From Actinospineispora acaciae DSM 45401 (GTDB taxonomy: Bacteria; Actinomycetota; Actinomycetes; Mycobacteriales; Pseudonocardiaceae): DNA of 64,000 bases. The stretch lies in NCBI RefSeq assembly GCF_000620785.1, contig NZ_JIAI01000014.1, positions 124,001 through 188,000 on the forward strand, written 5' to 3'. The position numbers were made by a program, and so were the translations under genes. The notes beneath the pieces were generated by a model that was not told where the DNA came from, did not search any database, and saw nothing but the letters and a program-made list of their open reading frames with translations. Of this stretch, positions 35,228 through 45,881 are shown in pieces. The stretch's first letter is position 1. Each line of letters begins with the position of its first letter.

Positions 35228-36118
35228 GTGACGAACCTCGGTGACGCCGCGGCCCGCGCCACATCCCGAGTAGCGGAGGTGAAGGACAGCCCGGCCGGGC
35301 GGTGTCGGTTGGTCGAGGCGTTCTACCGGGAGACGGCGCTGCGGAGGTACGGGAGGGCGGAGCTGAGCTTCCTGCGCTGGGAGGTGGCTCGCGGGGTGCT
35401 CAACCCGCCGTCGGCGCGGCGGCCGGGCAGCCCGTGGTGGCGGGCGGTCAACGAGCGGCTGCTGCGGGACAAGATCGAGGCGTGGCTGCTGCTGGCCGGG
35501 GCGGGGGGCACGGCGTCGGCGTACAGCGTCGAGCTGTGGGCCCGGTTCCTGCGGTCACCGTCGCCCGCGCGCTGGTACCGGGCGCACAACGCGAGCGTGG
35601 CCGGCGGGTACCTGGAGCACGAGCCGCTGGCCTACCTGGAGGTGCGCAGCGAGCGGTTCATGATGAACGTGGCGTTGCTGCGGGTCTTCCACGCGCACGC
35701 GATGGTGGCCGAGCCCCGGCTCGCGGCGGGCCGGCTGGCGCGGGCGGCGCGGGCGGTGGCCGACCCACGGCGCGGCACCGTGGGGCTGTTCCTGGACCTT
35801 CGCCACGCGTTCCCGGTGGAGTACCCGCTCGACACCCCGCTCGACGAGCTCATCGCGGTGGAGGGGTCGCTGGCCAGGTCGCTGGACTACGGCGTGATCG
35901 CGCCCCGGCTGGAGGAGCTCTACGCCTTCGCCGCGAGCTCGCTGCGGCTGCCGGTGGACCGGCTCACCGGCGGCGGGGTGCCGTCCTACGCCTGGGCGCC
36001 GGAGGACCGGCCGATCTGGTACGCCGGCAACAGCAAGCGCTACCTGCGGCTGGTCGCCAGGGCCACGGGCGCCGGCTCCGGGTACGACCGGTGGCTCGCC
36101 GGCGCCCACCTCGGGTGA
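35228..36118 (+). CDS. hypothetical protein, alpha-helical, unrecognised
   Basis: About 296 residues, rich in Arg, Ala, Leu, Trp and Tyr, without membrane segments or known motifs. Conserved-looking stretches include WEVARGVLNPPSARRPGSPWW, VELWARFLRSPSPARWYRAHN and FLDLRHAFPVEYPLDTPLDEL. GC3 is high throughout, so coding is well supported. GTG 35228 avoids a long overlap with the divergent small gene; ATG 35210 or GTG 35279 are alternatives. It converges on the DoxX-like gene with a 1-bp gap. Function unknown. Confidence 0.6.
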   Translation: MTNLGDAAARATSRVAEVKDSPAGRCRLVEAFYRETALRRYGRAELSFLRWEVARGVLNPPSARRPGSPWWRAVNERLLRDKIEAWLLLAGAGGTASAYSVELWARFLRSPSPARWYRAHNASVAGGYLEHEPLAYLEVRSERFMMNVALLRVFHAHAMVAEPRLAAGRLARAARAVADPRRGTVGLFLDLRHAFPVEYPLDTPLDELIAVEGSLARSLDYGVIAPRLEELYAFAASSLRLPVDRLTGGGVPSYAWAPEDRPIWYAGNSKRYLRLVARATGAGSGYDRWLAGAHLG

Positions 36119-36119
36119 A

Positions 36120-36551
36120 CTACCTCCCGCCGGTGCGGACCAGCTCGCGCAGCCCGGGGTTGCGCAGGTACAGCCCCAGCCAGACGAACACCGCCACGTA
36201 GATCGGGAACAGCACGTGGGAGAACAGCGGTGCCTCGACCCGCAGGTTGGTGCAGACCGCGCCGCCGAGGTAGCCGGTCAGCAGCACCGCGCCGAGCACC
36301 GCCGTGCGCGGGATCACGTAGAGCACCAGGCAGGCCAGCAGCGTCGCCCCGATGACCACGACGCTGGACGCCGGGAAGCCCAGCTGCACGGTGGCCTCGA
36401 CCACGAACGGCAGCCTGGCCAGCTTGGTCACGGAGTCGAACAGCAGGAACAGCACGGCCAGCACGGTGAGCACCATGCCGGTCCTGGCGGCGCCCTTGCC
36501 GGGCCGCGCGGCGGTGTCGGTGGTGTGAGTGGTCTCGGGGTTGACGCTCAT
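36120..36551 (-). CDS. DoxX-like small membrane protein
   Basis: A 143-residue protein with four predicted helices: TGMVLTVLAVLFLLFDSVTK, SSVVVIGATLLACLVLYVI, AVLGAVLLTGYLGGAVCTN and HVLFPIYVAVFVWLGLYL. This is the DoxX-like (PF13564-type) pattern, usually of unknown role and sometimes linked to redox stress. ATG 36551 is supported by GGAAGGAC about 8 bases upstream. It converges with the unknown plus-strand gene. Confidence 0.8.
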   Translation of the reverse strand: MSVNPETTHTTDTAARPGKGAARTGMVLTVLAVLFLLFDSVTKLARLPFVVEATVQLGFPASSVVVIGATLLACLVLYVIPRTAVLGAVLLTGYLGGAVCTNLRVEAPLFSHVLFPIYVAVFVWLGLYLRNPGLRELVRTGGR

Positions 36552-36651
36552 CGCCGGTGTCCTTCCGGGTGCGGGGCCGGGTTGCTCCCGGCGCCTCTCG
36601 GTCAGTGCGTCGAACGATGCCGACCCGGACAGACACCCGGCGCGAAAATTG

Positions 36652-38250
36652 TCAGTTGGGCGGCGGGAGCTTGGGGGCGAGCTCCTGGGCGAGCGTGTTG
36701 ACGATCGCGCACTGGGCGTCGTCGGGCGTCGCCACGGTGAGGTGGACATACACCCAGAGCTGTTCCACCCGCCGCTCGTCGAAGTTGCCCTTGTAGTCCC
36801 GGTGCAGCAGCTTCACCGCGCACATCGCGCGGTCGTTCTCCCAGGAGAGGTCGCCCACCGCGGCGGTCCGGCCGCCGATGACGGTGGTCGGTTCCGTCGT
36901 CGGCACGTTGCTGGACAGGATGATGCTCACGGTGGCCGGGTCGGCCCGCGCGCCGTCGGCGCCCCACTTGCACATCCAGCCGCCGTCCATCCGCTGGCGC
37001 CGGGTGGGGTCGATGCCGGGCACGACCCGCCGCAGCGTCGCATCGTCGAGCAGCCCACAGGCGTCCATCCACACCACCGAGTTCGGCGGCCCGGCGACGG
37101 CGCGACGGGGCAGGCTGCCCTTGTTCAGGGCGGCGATCACGACCTGCACACCGGCGTCGGTGATCGCGCACATGTCCATCTTGGTCGGGGTGTCGGCTCT
37201 GGTCACCGCCAGTACCCGGGACCGGTTGGGCAGGAGCACCTGGCGGGCGCAGAAGCCGGGATCGGGCTCGCCGAGGTGGTAGACGGTCATGGCCCCGGCG
37301 CGCTGGCGAGGCCGGCGCGCCAGGTCGTGGTCGTCCGCGTGGGGTTCGTCGACGGTGACGGTCAGCATCGCGCTGTCGGTGGTGTCCGGGCGCATCAACA
37401 CCGAGCAGGACGACGGGAGGCTGATGTCCGGGTAGAGCCTGGTCGCCCCGAAGCGCTGCATCGCCGCCGAGTCCACCAGCGAGCACGGGCTGACCGTGCG
37501 GACGTCGCCGATCGGGTCGGCCAGGTCGACGGCCGTGGCCTGGGGCCGCTCCCGCATCAGCCACACCGCGCCGCCCGCCGCGCCCAACAGCACCACGACG
37601 GCCGCCACCGCGATCCAGGCCAGCCGGCGGCGGCGCTTGGTGGGCGCGGGCGCCGGCGGGCCGAACGGCGAGGCCGGCGCGGACGGCGCGGACGACGCGG
37701 ACGGTCTGGTCGGCTCGAACGGTGAGATGGGCACGGGCCTGGACGCCGGCCCGGACAGCGCCCTGAGGTCGAACGGCGAGGTCGTCACGGTCGGTTCGAA
37801 CGGTGACGCGGGTTCGGCGGCGGACCCGGCGAAGCGGCGCAGCCGATCGGACACCTGCGCGGCGTCGGGGCGGCGGGACGGCTCGGCGTCGCCCATGGCC
37901 GTCAGCAGCTCGGACAGGGCTGGTTCGGCGCCGCCGCCGGCCTGGTGGAGCATTGCGCCCAGGGCGTAGACGTCGGTGGCCGGGGACGGCTTCCCGCCGA
38001 AGACCAGCTCGGGGGCCGGGTGCTCGGGCCGCTGGGGCGGCGGCCGGTCGAAACCCTCCAGCCGGGCGGTGCCGTCCTCGGTGATCCGCACCGCCTCGGC
38101 ACGCACGTTGCCGTGCGTCCTGCCGGTGGCGTGGGCAGCGGCCAGCGCGTGCGCGAGGTCCGCGCCCCATCCGGCCAGCCGCCCGGTCGCCACCGGGCCG
38201 CGCGCCAGCGCCTCGGACAGCGGGGTCGCGCCCTGGCCCGGTTCGCCCAC
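36652..38250 (-). CDS. membrane protein with truncated pseudokinase N-domain, paralogue A
   Basis: A 532-residue protein. Residues 1-135 resemble only the C-lobe of a Ser/Thr kinase: HALAAAHATGRTHGNVRAEAV aligns with the alphaE/catalytic loop, but HRD is replaced by HGN and DFG by EGF; no glycine loop or VAIK lysine exists. A kinase-end pattern follows (LLTAMGDAEPSRRPDAAQVSDRL). A Pro-rich linker precedes one membrane helix (RLAWIAVAAVVVLLGAAGGAVWL). An extracellular region of about 300 residues has two DUF3558-like modules, each with a DxCxL/CGLL-like Cys motif (SPCSLVDSAAMQRFG, MDACGLLDDATL). It is inactive as a kinase by inspection. Confidence 0.7.
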   Translation of the reverse strand: MGEPGQGATPLSEALARGPVATGRLAGWGADLAHALAAAHATGRTHGNVRAEAVRITEDGTARLEGFDRPPPQRPEHPAPELVFGGKPSPATDVYALGAMLHQAGGGAEPALSELLTAMGDAEPSRRPDAAQVSDRLRRFAGSAAEPASPFEPTVTTSPFDLRALSGPASRPVPISPFEPTRPSASSAPSAPASPFGPPAPAPTKRRRRLAWIAVAAVVVLLGAAGGAVWLMRERPQATAVDLADPIGDVRTVSPCSLVDSAAMQRFGATRLYPDISLPSSCSVLMRPDTTDSAMLTVTVDEPHADDHDLARRPRQRAGAMTVYHLGEPDPGFCARQVLLPNRSRVLAVTRADTPTKMDMCAITDAGVQVVIAALNKGSLPRRAVAGPPNSVVWMDACGLLDDATLRRVVPGIDPTRRQRMDGGWMCKWGADGARADPATVSIILSSNVPTTEPTTVIGGRTAAVGDLSWENDRAMCAVKLLHRDYKGNFDERRVEQLWVYVHLTVATPDDAQCAIVNTLAQELAPKLPPPN

Positions 38251-38387
38251 CAGAGGATCATGTCAGTTCGCCCGCCGGTGCGCAGGATTTCGTTGCGGAA
38301 TCGTCGGCCGCCGCGTCCGGCCCTTGCCGCCGCCGGGAGGGTCCGAAAAGATCGCCTGGATCGTCCGACGTGAAAAGGGGTTGGCCT

Positions 38388-38870
38388 ATGCCGGCGCGCG
38401 CGGTGTCGCTGGTCGTGGCGCTCGGGTGCGTGCTGCTCGGGCTTTCCGGCTGCGCCGGCATGCGGAACGAACCCGCGCCCCCACCGCCCCCCGAGCCCGT
38501 GTCGACCCCACCGCTCGCGCCACTGCCCACCGCCGCCGACGGCACCAACCTCGCCGCGTGCACCGGCGGCTCCTGCGAGGTCAAGACCCCCGGCGCGGTG
38601 ACCATCCCGCTGGACGCCCGCTTCGGCCTCGCCGACGTGCGGGTCCTCTCGATCGGCCCGGACAACGTGCGGCTCTCGGCCAGCGCGCCCGGCGGCGGCT
38701 CCGTGCGCTCCACCCGATGCTCGGTCAACATCCAGACGGCCACCGCCGCCGCGCCGGGGCTGGTGACCGGTGACTGCAGGACCGGTGGCCGCATGACGTT
38801 CGAGAAGGTGTCGATCGGGGTCGCGGCGATCGGCCAGGACGGCGCGATCCTGCGTGTCGTGCCCCGCTAG
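38388..38870 (+). CDS. lipoprotein of unknown function
   Basis: A 160-residue lipoprotein from ATG 38388 (AAGGGG about 8 bases upstream). Its signal is SLVVALGCVLLGLSGCAGM, with the lipobox LSGC. A Pro-rich spacer then leads to a small beta-rich domain with Cys residues at ACTGGSC, TRCSVN and DCRTGG, probably disulphide-bonded. It lies between, and on the opposite strand from, the two paralogous pseudokinase-like membrane genes, so it may be part of the same surface system. Confidence 0.8.
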   Translation: MPARAVSLVVALGCVLLGLSGCAGMRNEPAPPPPPEPVSTPPLAPLPTAADGTNLAACTGGSCEVKTPGAVTIPLDARFGLADVRVLSIGPDNVRLSASAPGGGSVRSTRCSVNIQTATAAAPGLVTGDCRTGGRMTFEKVSIGVAAIGQDGAILRVVPR

Positions 38871-40295
38871 TCATCCCGGCGGCGGGAGCTTGGCCGAGGC
38901 GGCCTCGGCCAGCGAGGTGGCGGCCGAGCACGCCACACCCGGCTGCGCCAGCGGCAGGAAGACGTTCACATACAGCGTCTCCACCCTCGGCTGGTCGAAA
39001 ACGCCCTGGTAGGAGCGCTGGGCGATGCGGACCACGCACGTCGTGTCACCCGAGGGGACCACCGTCGCGGTGCGCCCGCCGATCACTTTGGTCTCGCCGC
39101 TCAGCGGTTCGTCCCGCATGACGAGAAACCGCACGTACGGCGGCGGGTTGGCCAGCGCCCCGTCATACCCCCAGCTGCATCCCCAGCCGCCGTAGGACCG
39201 CTCGCGCAGGTTGACGTTGAGCCCGGGCAGCGAGCGCAGCGTCCGCTCGTCGCCCAGGTTGCAGGCGTCCAGCCAGACCAGCGAGTTCGGCGGGCCGGCG
39301 ATGGGGCGACGGGGCAGCGTCGGGCCGTCCAGCGCACGGGCCGCGATCCGCACCGCCGCGTCGTCCGCCGTGCAGGCGTCCAGTGAGCTGGTCGAGCCCT
39401 CGCCGTCCATCCGCAGGTAGACGCGGCTGCGATCCGGCAGCAGCCCGACCCGCGAGCAGTACCGGGGCCCGCTCGGCTCCTCGTAGACGGTCATCTGCCC
39501 GACGCGCTGGTGGGCGAGCTCCGCGAGGTCCTTCTCGTCCTTCATGGGCCCGGTGATGGCCACCGTCAGCCACGAGCCGGGCCCGCTGCCCGGCAGGATG
39601 TACAGCGTGCAGGCCGTGACGACGTTGCGGTCCGGGTAGAGCCTGGTCGAGCCGAAGCGCTGCATCTCCGTCGCGTCGACCAGCGCGCACGGGTCGGCGG
39701 TGCGCACCTCGGCCATCGGGTTCGCCCAGGTCGTCTCGTTCGGGTGCGGGCGGATCAGCAGCCACGTCCCGCTGCCGACCAGCGCGCCGGCCACCAGCGC
39801 CCCCACCACGACCAGGAAGACGACCAGCTTCCGCCGGTTGGTGTCCGGGCGCCCGGCCGGGTCGGCCGCGTCGGCGAACCTGTCGAGGCGCGCGGCGAGC
39901 TGGGCGGCGCTCGGGCGGCGGGTCGGCTCGGAGTCGCCGGTCCAGGCCCACAGGTCGGCCAGCCCCGGCTCGACGCCGGCGCCGGCACCGTGCAGCAGCG
40001 CGCCCAGGGCGTACACGTCGGCGGCCGGGGACGGCCAGGACTCCGGGGTCCACTCCGGCGCCGGATGCGCAGGCCGCTCCGCCCTCGGCAGGCCGAACCC
40101 GCCCAGATGCACCGAGCCGTCCGGACGGACCGTCACCACCGAGGCGCGCACATCGCCGTGGCTGGAGCCGGCCGCGTGCGCGGCGGCCAGCGCCCGCGCG
40201 AGCTGCGCGCCCCACCGGGCCAGCGTGGCGACCGGCACCGGCCCGCGCGCCAGCACCTCGGACAGCGGCGTCGCTACCTGGGCGGGACCGTGCAC
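38871..40295 (-). CDS. membrane protein with truncated pseudokinase N-domain, paralogue B
   Basis: A 474-residue paralogue of the 532-residue neighbour. Residues 1-140 form a truncated kinase C-lobe-like domain (ALAAAHAAGSSHGDVRASVV; HGD instead of HRD, GGFGL instead of DFG). A helix follows (LVVFLVVVGALVAGALVG), then two extracellular DUF3558-like modules (ADPCALVDATEMQRFG and WLDACNLGDERTLRSLPG). The RFGxTRLYPD and PRRxIAGPPNSxVWxDAC segments are shared almost word for word with paralogue A, showing duplication. Its stop abuts the lipoprotein stop. No active-site Lys or Asp, so not a kinase. Confidence 0.7.
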   Translation of the reverse strand: MHGPAQVATPLSEVLARGPVPVATLARWGAQLARALAAAHAAGSSHGDVRASVVTVRPDGSVHLGGFGLPRAERPAHPAPEWTPESWPSPAADVYALGALLHGAGAGVEPGLADLWAWTGDSEPTRRPSAAQLAARLDRFADAADPAGRPDTNRRKLVVFLVVVGALVAGALVGSGTWLLIRPHPNETTWANPMAEVRTADPCALVDATEMQRFGSTRLYPDRNVVTACTLYILPGSGPGSWLTVAITGPMKDEKDLAELAHQRVGQMTVYEEPSGPRYCSRVGLLPDRSRVYLRMDGEGSTSSLDACTADDAAVRIAARALDGPTLPRRPIAGPPNSLVWLDACNLGDERTLRSLPGLNVNLRERSYGGWGCSWGYDGALANPPPYVRFLVMRDEPLSGETKVIGGRTATVVPSGDTTCVVRIAQRSYQGVFDQPRVETLYVNVFLPLAQPGVACSAATSLAEAASAKLPPPG

Positions 40296-40348
40296 TCGAC
40301 GATCATCCCGGTTCGACGGCCGGTCCGCATCAGTTACATGTCGCTCAG

Positions 40349-40449
40349 CTCTCGGTGTCGATGCTCGTTCCGCTGGCGCTGCTCTCGGTGTTGACGCTCG
40401 TTCCGCTGGCGCTGCTCTCGGTGTCGATGCTCGTTCAGCTCTCGGCCGA
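40349..40449. repeat. 33-bp tandem repeat (about three copies) over the ABC-F stop codon
   Basis: A 33-base unit (11 codons) containing CTCTCGGTGTCGATGCTCG, followed by TTCCGCTGGCGCTG, is repeated nearly three times; the last copy overlaps the ABC-F stop at 40435-40437. Read on the minus strand past that TGA, the frame stays open for 28 codons (motif TSIDTESSASG repeated) and ends in another GAGAGCTGA. Confidence 0.88.
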
Positions 40450-42288
40450 TTCCGCGGCGGCCAGCCACCGATCTTCCAGCTCGGCTCGCTCGGCGGTCAG
40501 GGCGCGCAGTTCGGCGTCCAGCTCGAGCAGGCGGGTGGGCTCGGTGGCGGCCTCGGCCAGCGCGGTGTGCAGCTCGGTCTCGCGGGTGGCCAGCGCCTCC
40601 AGCCGCCGCTCCAGCCGGCGCGCCTCCTTCTGGGCCTCCCGCTGCTCGGCGGCCGACGACGCTTTGCCCTGCGCACCTTGACGCGACACCGCCTCGCGTT
40701 GCGTATCCGTACGCAGGGCAAAGGGGCCCGCCGACGCGTCCTGGCGGCGGGCCAGGTACTCGTCGATCCCGCCGGGCAGGTGCGTGATCCGACCGTCGCC
40801 GAACAGCGCGACCACCGTGTCGCACGCCCGTTCCACCAGGTACCTGTCGTGGCTGACCACCACCAGGGTGCCCGGCCAGGAGTCGAGCAGGTCCTCCAGC
40901 CGCTGCAGGGTGTCGATGTCCAGGTCGTTGGTCGGCTCGTCGAGCAGCAGCACGTTCGGCTCGCCCATCAGCAGCCGGGTCAGCTGCAGGCGCCGCCGCT
41001 CGCCGCCGGACAGCTCACCCACCGGGGTCCACTGCCGGCTGGCCGGGAAGCCGAGCCGCTCGGCCACCGAGGACGCCGGCATCTCGTAGCGGCCCAGCCG
41101 GACGAACCGGGCGACCTGCTCCACCGCCTCCAGCACCCGCAGGCCGGGGTCCAGCGACGCTCCGTCGACCTCCTGGGTCAGGTGCGCCAGCCGGACGGTC
41201 TTGCCGGTCACCAGCCGGCCGCCGTCCAGCCCCCGCGCGCCGGACAGCGCGCGCAGCAGCGTGGTCTTGCCCGAGCCGTTCACCCCGACCACGCCGATCC
41301 GGTCGCCGGGGCCGAGCCGCCAGGTCACCCCGTCCAACAGCGTCCGCCCGGTGTCGCCCGGCAGTTGGAGGGTGGCGTCCTCCAGCTCCAGCACGGTGCG
41401 GCCCAGCCGGGCGGACGCGAACGACATCAGCTCGGCGGTGTTGCGCGGCTCGGGCACGCCAGCGATCAGCGCCTCGGCGGCCTCGATCCGGAAGCGGGGC
41501 TTGGAGGTGCGGGCCGGGGCGCCACGGCGCAGCCAGGCCAGCTCCTTGCGGGCCAGGTTGCGGCGGCGCTCCTCGGCGGCGTCGGCCAGCCGGGCCCGCT
41601 CGGCGCGGGCGTACACCCAGTCCGCGTAGCCGCCCTGGTACGCCTCCACCCGGCCGCCCGCGCCGCGCGACTCGGCCCCGGTCACCTCCCAGGTCCTGGT
41701 GCACACCGCGTCCAGGAACCACCTGTCGTGCGTGACCACGACCAGCGCCTTCCGCAGCGCCACCAGGTGCTCGGCCAGCCAGGCGATGCCCTCCACGTCC
41801 AGGTGGTTGGTCGGCTCGTCGAGCACCACCAGGTCGGCGTCCACCACCAGGGCGGCGGCCAGCGCCACCCGGCGCCGCTCGCCGCCGGACAGCCCGTCCA
41901 CCGTCCGATCCAGCCCGGCCTCCCCGCGCAGGCCAAGCCCGGCCAGCACCGCGCGGACCTTCGGCGAGCCCGCCCATTCATGCTCGTCAGCGACACCCAG
42001 CGAGCCCAGCACCACGTCCCGGACCCGAGCACCGGCCGGCAGCTCGGTGCGCTGGCCGACCGAGGCGATGCGCAGCCCGCGCACCCTGCTGACCCGGCCG
42101 GCGTTCGGCTCCCGGTCACCGGTGATCACCTCGAGCAGGGTGGTCTTGCCGCCGCCGTTGGGGCCGACCACGCCGATCCGCTCGCCGGCCGCGATGCCCA
42201 GCGACACCCTGTCCAGCAGCACCCGGGAGGCGTCACCGGGCACGCTGGCGGTGACCGCCTCGAAGTTGATCAGATTCGTCTCAGCCAT
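40435..42288 (-). CDS. ABC-F family ATPase (Uup/EttA-like)
   Basis: A 617-residue soluble protein with two ABC domains and no membrane helices. Walker A sites are GVVGPNGGGKTTLLEV and GVVGVNGSGKTTLLRA; signature motifs are LSGGERRRVALAAAL and LSGGERRRLQLTRLL; Walker B segments DLVVLDEPTNHLD and NVLLLDEPTNDLD carry intact Glu. The charged C-terminus (REAQKEARRLERRLEALATRE) is a Uup-type coiled coil. ABC-F proteins act on the ribosome or on nucleic acids; some give antibiotic resistance. It follows ispE on the same strand. A tandem repeat overlaps its stop. Confidence 0.92.
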   Translation of the reverse strand: MAETNLINFEAVTASVPGDASRVLLDRVSLGIAAGERIGVVGPNGGGKTTLLEVITGDREPNAGRVSRVRGLRIASVGQRTELPAGARVRDVVLGSLGVADEHEWAGSPKVRAVLAGLGLRGEAGLDRTVDGLSGGERRRVALAAALVVDADLVVLDEPTNHLDVEGIAWLAEHLVALRKALVVVTHDRWFLDAVCTRTWEVTGAESRGAGGRVEAYQGGYADWVYARAERARLADAAEERRRNLARKELAWLRRGAPARTSKPRFRIEAAEALIAGVPEPRNTAELMSFASARLGRTVLELEDATLQLPGDTGRTLLDGVTWRLGPGDRIGVVGVNGSGKTTLLRALSGARGLDGGRLVTGKTVRLAHLTQEVDGASLDPGLRVLEAVEQVARFVRLGRYEMPASSVAERLGFPASRQWTPVGELSGGERRRLQLTRLLMGEPNVLLLDEPTNDLDIDTLQRLEDLLDSWPGTLVVVSHDRYLVERACDTVVALFGDGRITHLPGGIDEYLARRQDASAGPFALRTDTQREAVSRQGAQGKASSAAEQREAQKEARRLERRLEALATRETELHTALAEAATEPTRLLELDAELRALTAERAELEDRWLAAAESAES

Positions 42289-42298
42289 CGAGTGACAG

Positions 42299-43327
42299 TC
42301 AAGCGCGGGCCGGCGGCGGCACCCGGGGCGGGGCTCCGTTCGGGTCCGCCTCCTCGTCGTCGACCACCTTGGCCCCCGGCACCGGCCCGTGCGCCACCCG
42401 CACCGTGCGGCACACCCCGACGCCGGCCAGCTCGGCGGCCACCGAGAACGCCGCCTCCTGGTCCGCGCACAGGAACGCGCAGCTCGGCCCGGAGCCGGAC
42501 ACGATGCCGGCCAGCGCGCCGGCCTCCACCCCGGCGCGCAGGGTCCGGCGCAGCGTGGGCTCCAGGCTCACGGCGGCCGCCTGCAGGTCGTTGCCGAGCA
42601 GCAGCGCGAGCTGGCGCGGGTCGCCGGAGGCCAACGCCTCCAGCACCGGCTCCACCGCGCCCGCCCGTGGCGGGACGTTGGCCGACTTGGACGCCTCGCG
42701 CAGCCGATCCAGCTCGGCGAACGCGGCCGGCGTGGACAGGCCCCGGTGGTGCAGCGCGATCACCCAGTACTGGGTGTGCCGGGACAGCACCGGCACCAGC
42801 CGCTCGCCCCTCCCGGTGCCCAGCGCGGTGCCGCCGTGCAGCGCGAAGGTCACGTCGCTGCCCAGCTCGGCGGCCAGCGCGGCGAGCTGGTCGCGGGGCA
42901 GGTCGAGCTTCCACAGCGCGGACAGCCCGACCAGGGTGGCCGCGGCGTCCGCGCTGCCGCCGGCCATCCCGCCGGCCACCGGGATGCCCTTGCGCAGCAC
43001 CACCCGCACGTCGGGTTCCTTGCCGGCCAGCTTCGCCACCGCGAGCACCGCCCGCCAGGCCAGGTTGCGCCCGTCGGCGGGCACCTCGCCGATGCCGTCC
43101 GGGTCGCCCTCCGGGCCGGTGCCCGGTGCGCCCTCGCCGAGCACCTCCACCCCGGGTTGGTCGGTCGCCGCCACCGTCACCTCGTCGAAGAGGCTGACCG
43201 CGTGGAACACGGTGACCAGGTCGTGGTAGCCGTCCTCGCGCTGGTCCCCGACGGCCAGATGGAGGTTCACCTTGGCGGGGACCCTCACGGTCACCGGGGG
43301 TGGGACGATGGCGAGCACGTCGATCAC
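42299..43327 (-). CDS. ispE: 4-diphosphocytidyl-2-C-methyl-D-erythritol kinase
   Basis: A 342-residue GHMP kinase of the MEP isoprenoid pathway. Substrate and ATP motifs are [23 protein letters not shown], the glycine-rich [17 protein letters not shown] and the C-terminal [13 protein letters not shown]. It should phosphorylate CDP-methylerythritol. The start is GTG 43327 or GTG 43318. It sits between ksgA and the ABC-F gene in the conserved actinobacterial order. The C-terminus has an extra acidic/Pro tail of about 25 residues. Confidence 0.95.
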   Translation of the reverse strand: MIDVLAIVPPPVTVRVPAKVNLHLAVGDQREDGYHDLVTVFHAVSLFDEVTVAATDQPGVEVLGEGAPGTGPEGDPDGIGEVPADGRNLAWRAVLAVAKLAGKEPDVRVVLRKGIPVAGGMAGGSADAAATLVGLSALWKLDLPRDQLAALAAELGSDVTFALHGGTALGTGRGERLVPVLSRHTQYWVIALHHRGLSTPAAFAELDRLREASKSANVPPRAGAVEPVLEALASGDPRQLALLLGNDLQAAAVSLEPTLRRTLRAGVEAGALAGIVSGSGPSCAFLCADQEAAFSVAAELAGVGVCRTVRVAHGPVPGAKVVDDEEADPNGAPPRVPPPARA

Positions 43328-43382
43328 TGTACGTGCACGAGCGGACGGTCGGCCGTCGGTGGGCGCCGCAATCGGCGCGGAT

Positions 43383-44267
43383 TCAGCCGGCGCGGGCGGC
43401 GGCGATGCGCGCGAAGTCGGCGACGTCGAGCCGTTCCGCCCTGGTCGCGGGGTCGACGCCGGCCGCGCGCAGCACCCGCTCGGCCTCCGACGGTGAACCG
43501 GCCCACCCCGCGAGCGCGCCGCGCAGCGCCTTGCGCCGTTGCGCGAACGCCGCGTCCACCACCGTGAACACCTCGGCGCGCTGGCTCTCCGGCGCGGGCG
43601 GCTCCCGGCGGTGCAGCGCGAGCAGCGCCGAGTCCACGCCCGGGACCGGCCAGAACACCGCCCTGGGCACCGACCCGGCCCGCCGCGCGCTCGCGTACCA
43701 GGCGAGCTTGACGCTCGGCACCCCGTACTCCCGACCGCCCGGCCCCGCCGCCAGCCGGTCCACCACCTCCGCCTGGATCATCACCAGCCCGTGCCGCAGC
43801 GACGGCAACGCCTCCAGCACGTGCAGCAACACCGGCACGCCCACGTTGTACGGCAGGTTCGCCACCAGCACCGTGGGCTCGCGCACGGGCGCCGGCAGCG
43901 CCTGCGCACGCAGCGTCATCGCGTCCGCCTCCAGCACGTGCAGCCGCCCGCCCAGCTCCGGCGCCCTCGCCGCGACGGTGTCCGGCAGCGCGCCGGCCAG
44001 CACCGGGTCGATCTCCACGGCGGCCAGCGCCTCGGCGTGCGGCAGCAGCGCGAGCGTCAACGATCCCAGCCCCGGCCCGATCTCCAACACCACGTCGTCC
44101 GGCCGGACCTCCGCCAGCCTGGCGATCCGCCGCACGGTGTTCGCGTCGTGCACGAAGTTCTGCCCGAGCCGCTTGGTCGGACGGATGCCCAGCCGTTCGG
44201 CCAGCGCCCGCACCTCGGCGGGCCCGAGCAGTTGCGCCGCTCCTGAGTACGGAGCGTGGCCGTTCAC
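43383..44267 (-). CDS. ksgA: 16S rRNA (adenine1518/1519-N6)-dimethyltransferase
   Basis: A 294-residue KsgA/RsmA. SAM-binding and catalytic motifs are [39 protein letters not shown], and [17 protein letters not shown] (NLPY active site). It dimethylates two adjacent adenines in the 3' helix of 16S rRNA during 30S maturation. GTG 44267 ([11 protein letters not shown]) is preferred; reading further upstream would overlap the end of rpfB. It starts 17 bp after rpfB on the same strand. Confidence 0.95.
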   Translation of the reverse strand: MNGHAPYSGAAQLLGPAEVRALAERLGIRPTKRLGQNFVHDANTVRRIARLAEVRPDDVVLEIGPGLGSLTLALLPHAEALAAVEIDPVLAGALPDTVAARAPELGGRLHVLEADAMTLRAQALPAPVREPTVLVANLPYNVGVPVLLHVLEALPSLRHGLVMIQAEVVDRLAAGPGGREYGVPSVKLAWYASARRAGSVPRAVFWPVPGVDSALLALHRREPPAPESQRAEVFTVVDAAFAQRRKALRGALAGWAGSPSEAERVLRAAGVDPATRAERLDVADFARIAAARAG

Positions 44268-44283
44268 GGGCGGCGCGGCCGGG

Positions 44284-45881
<1,598 letters not shown>

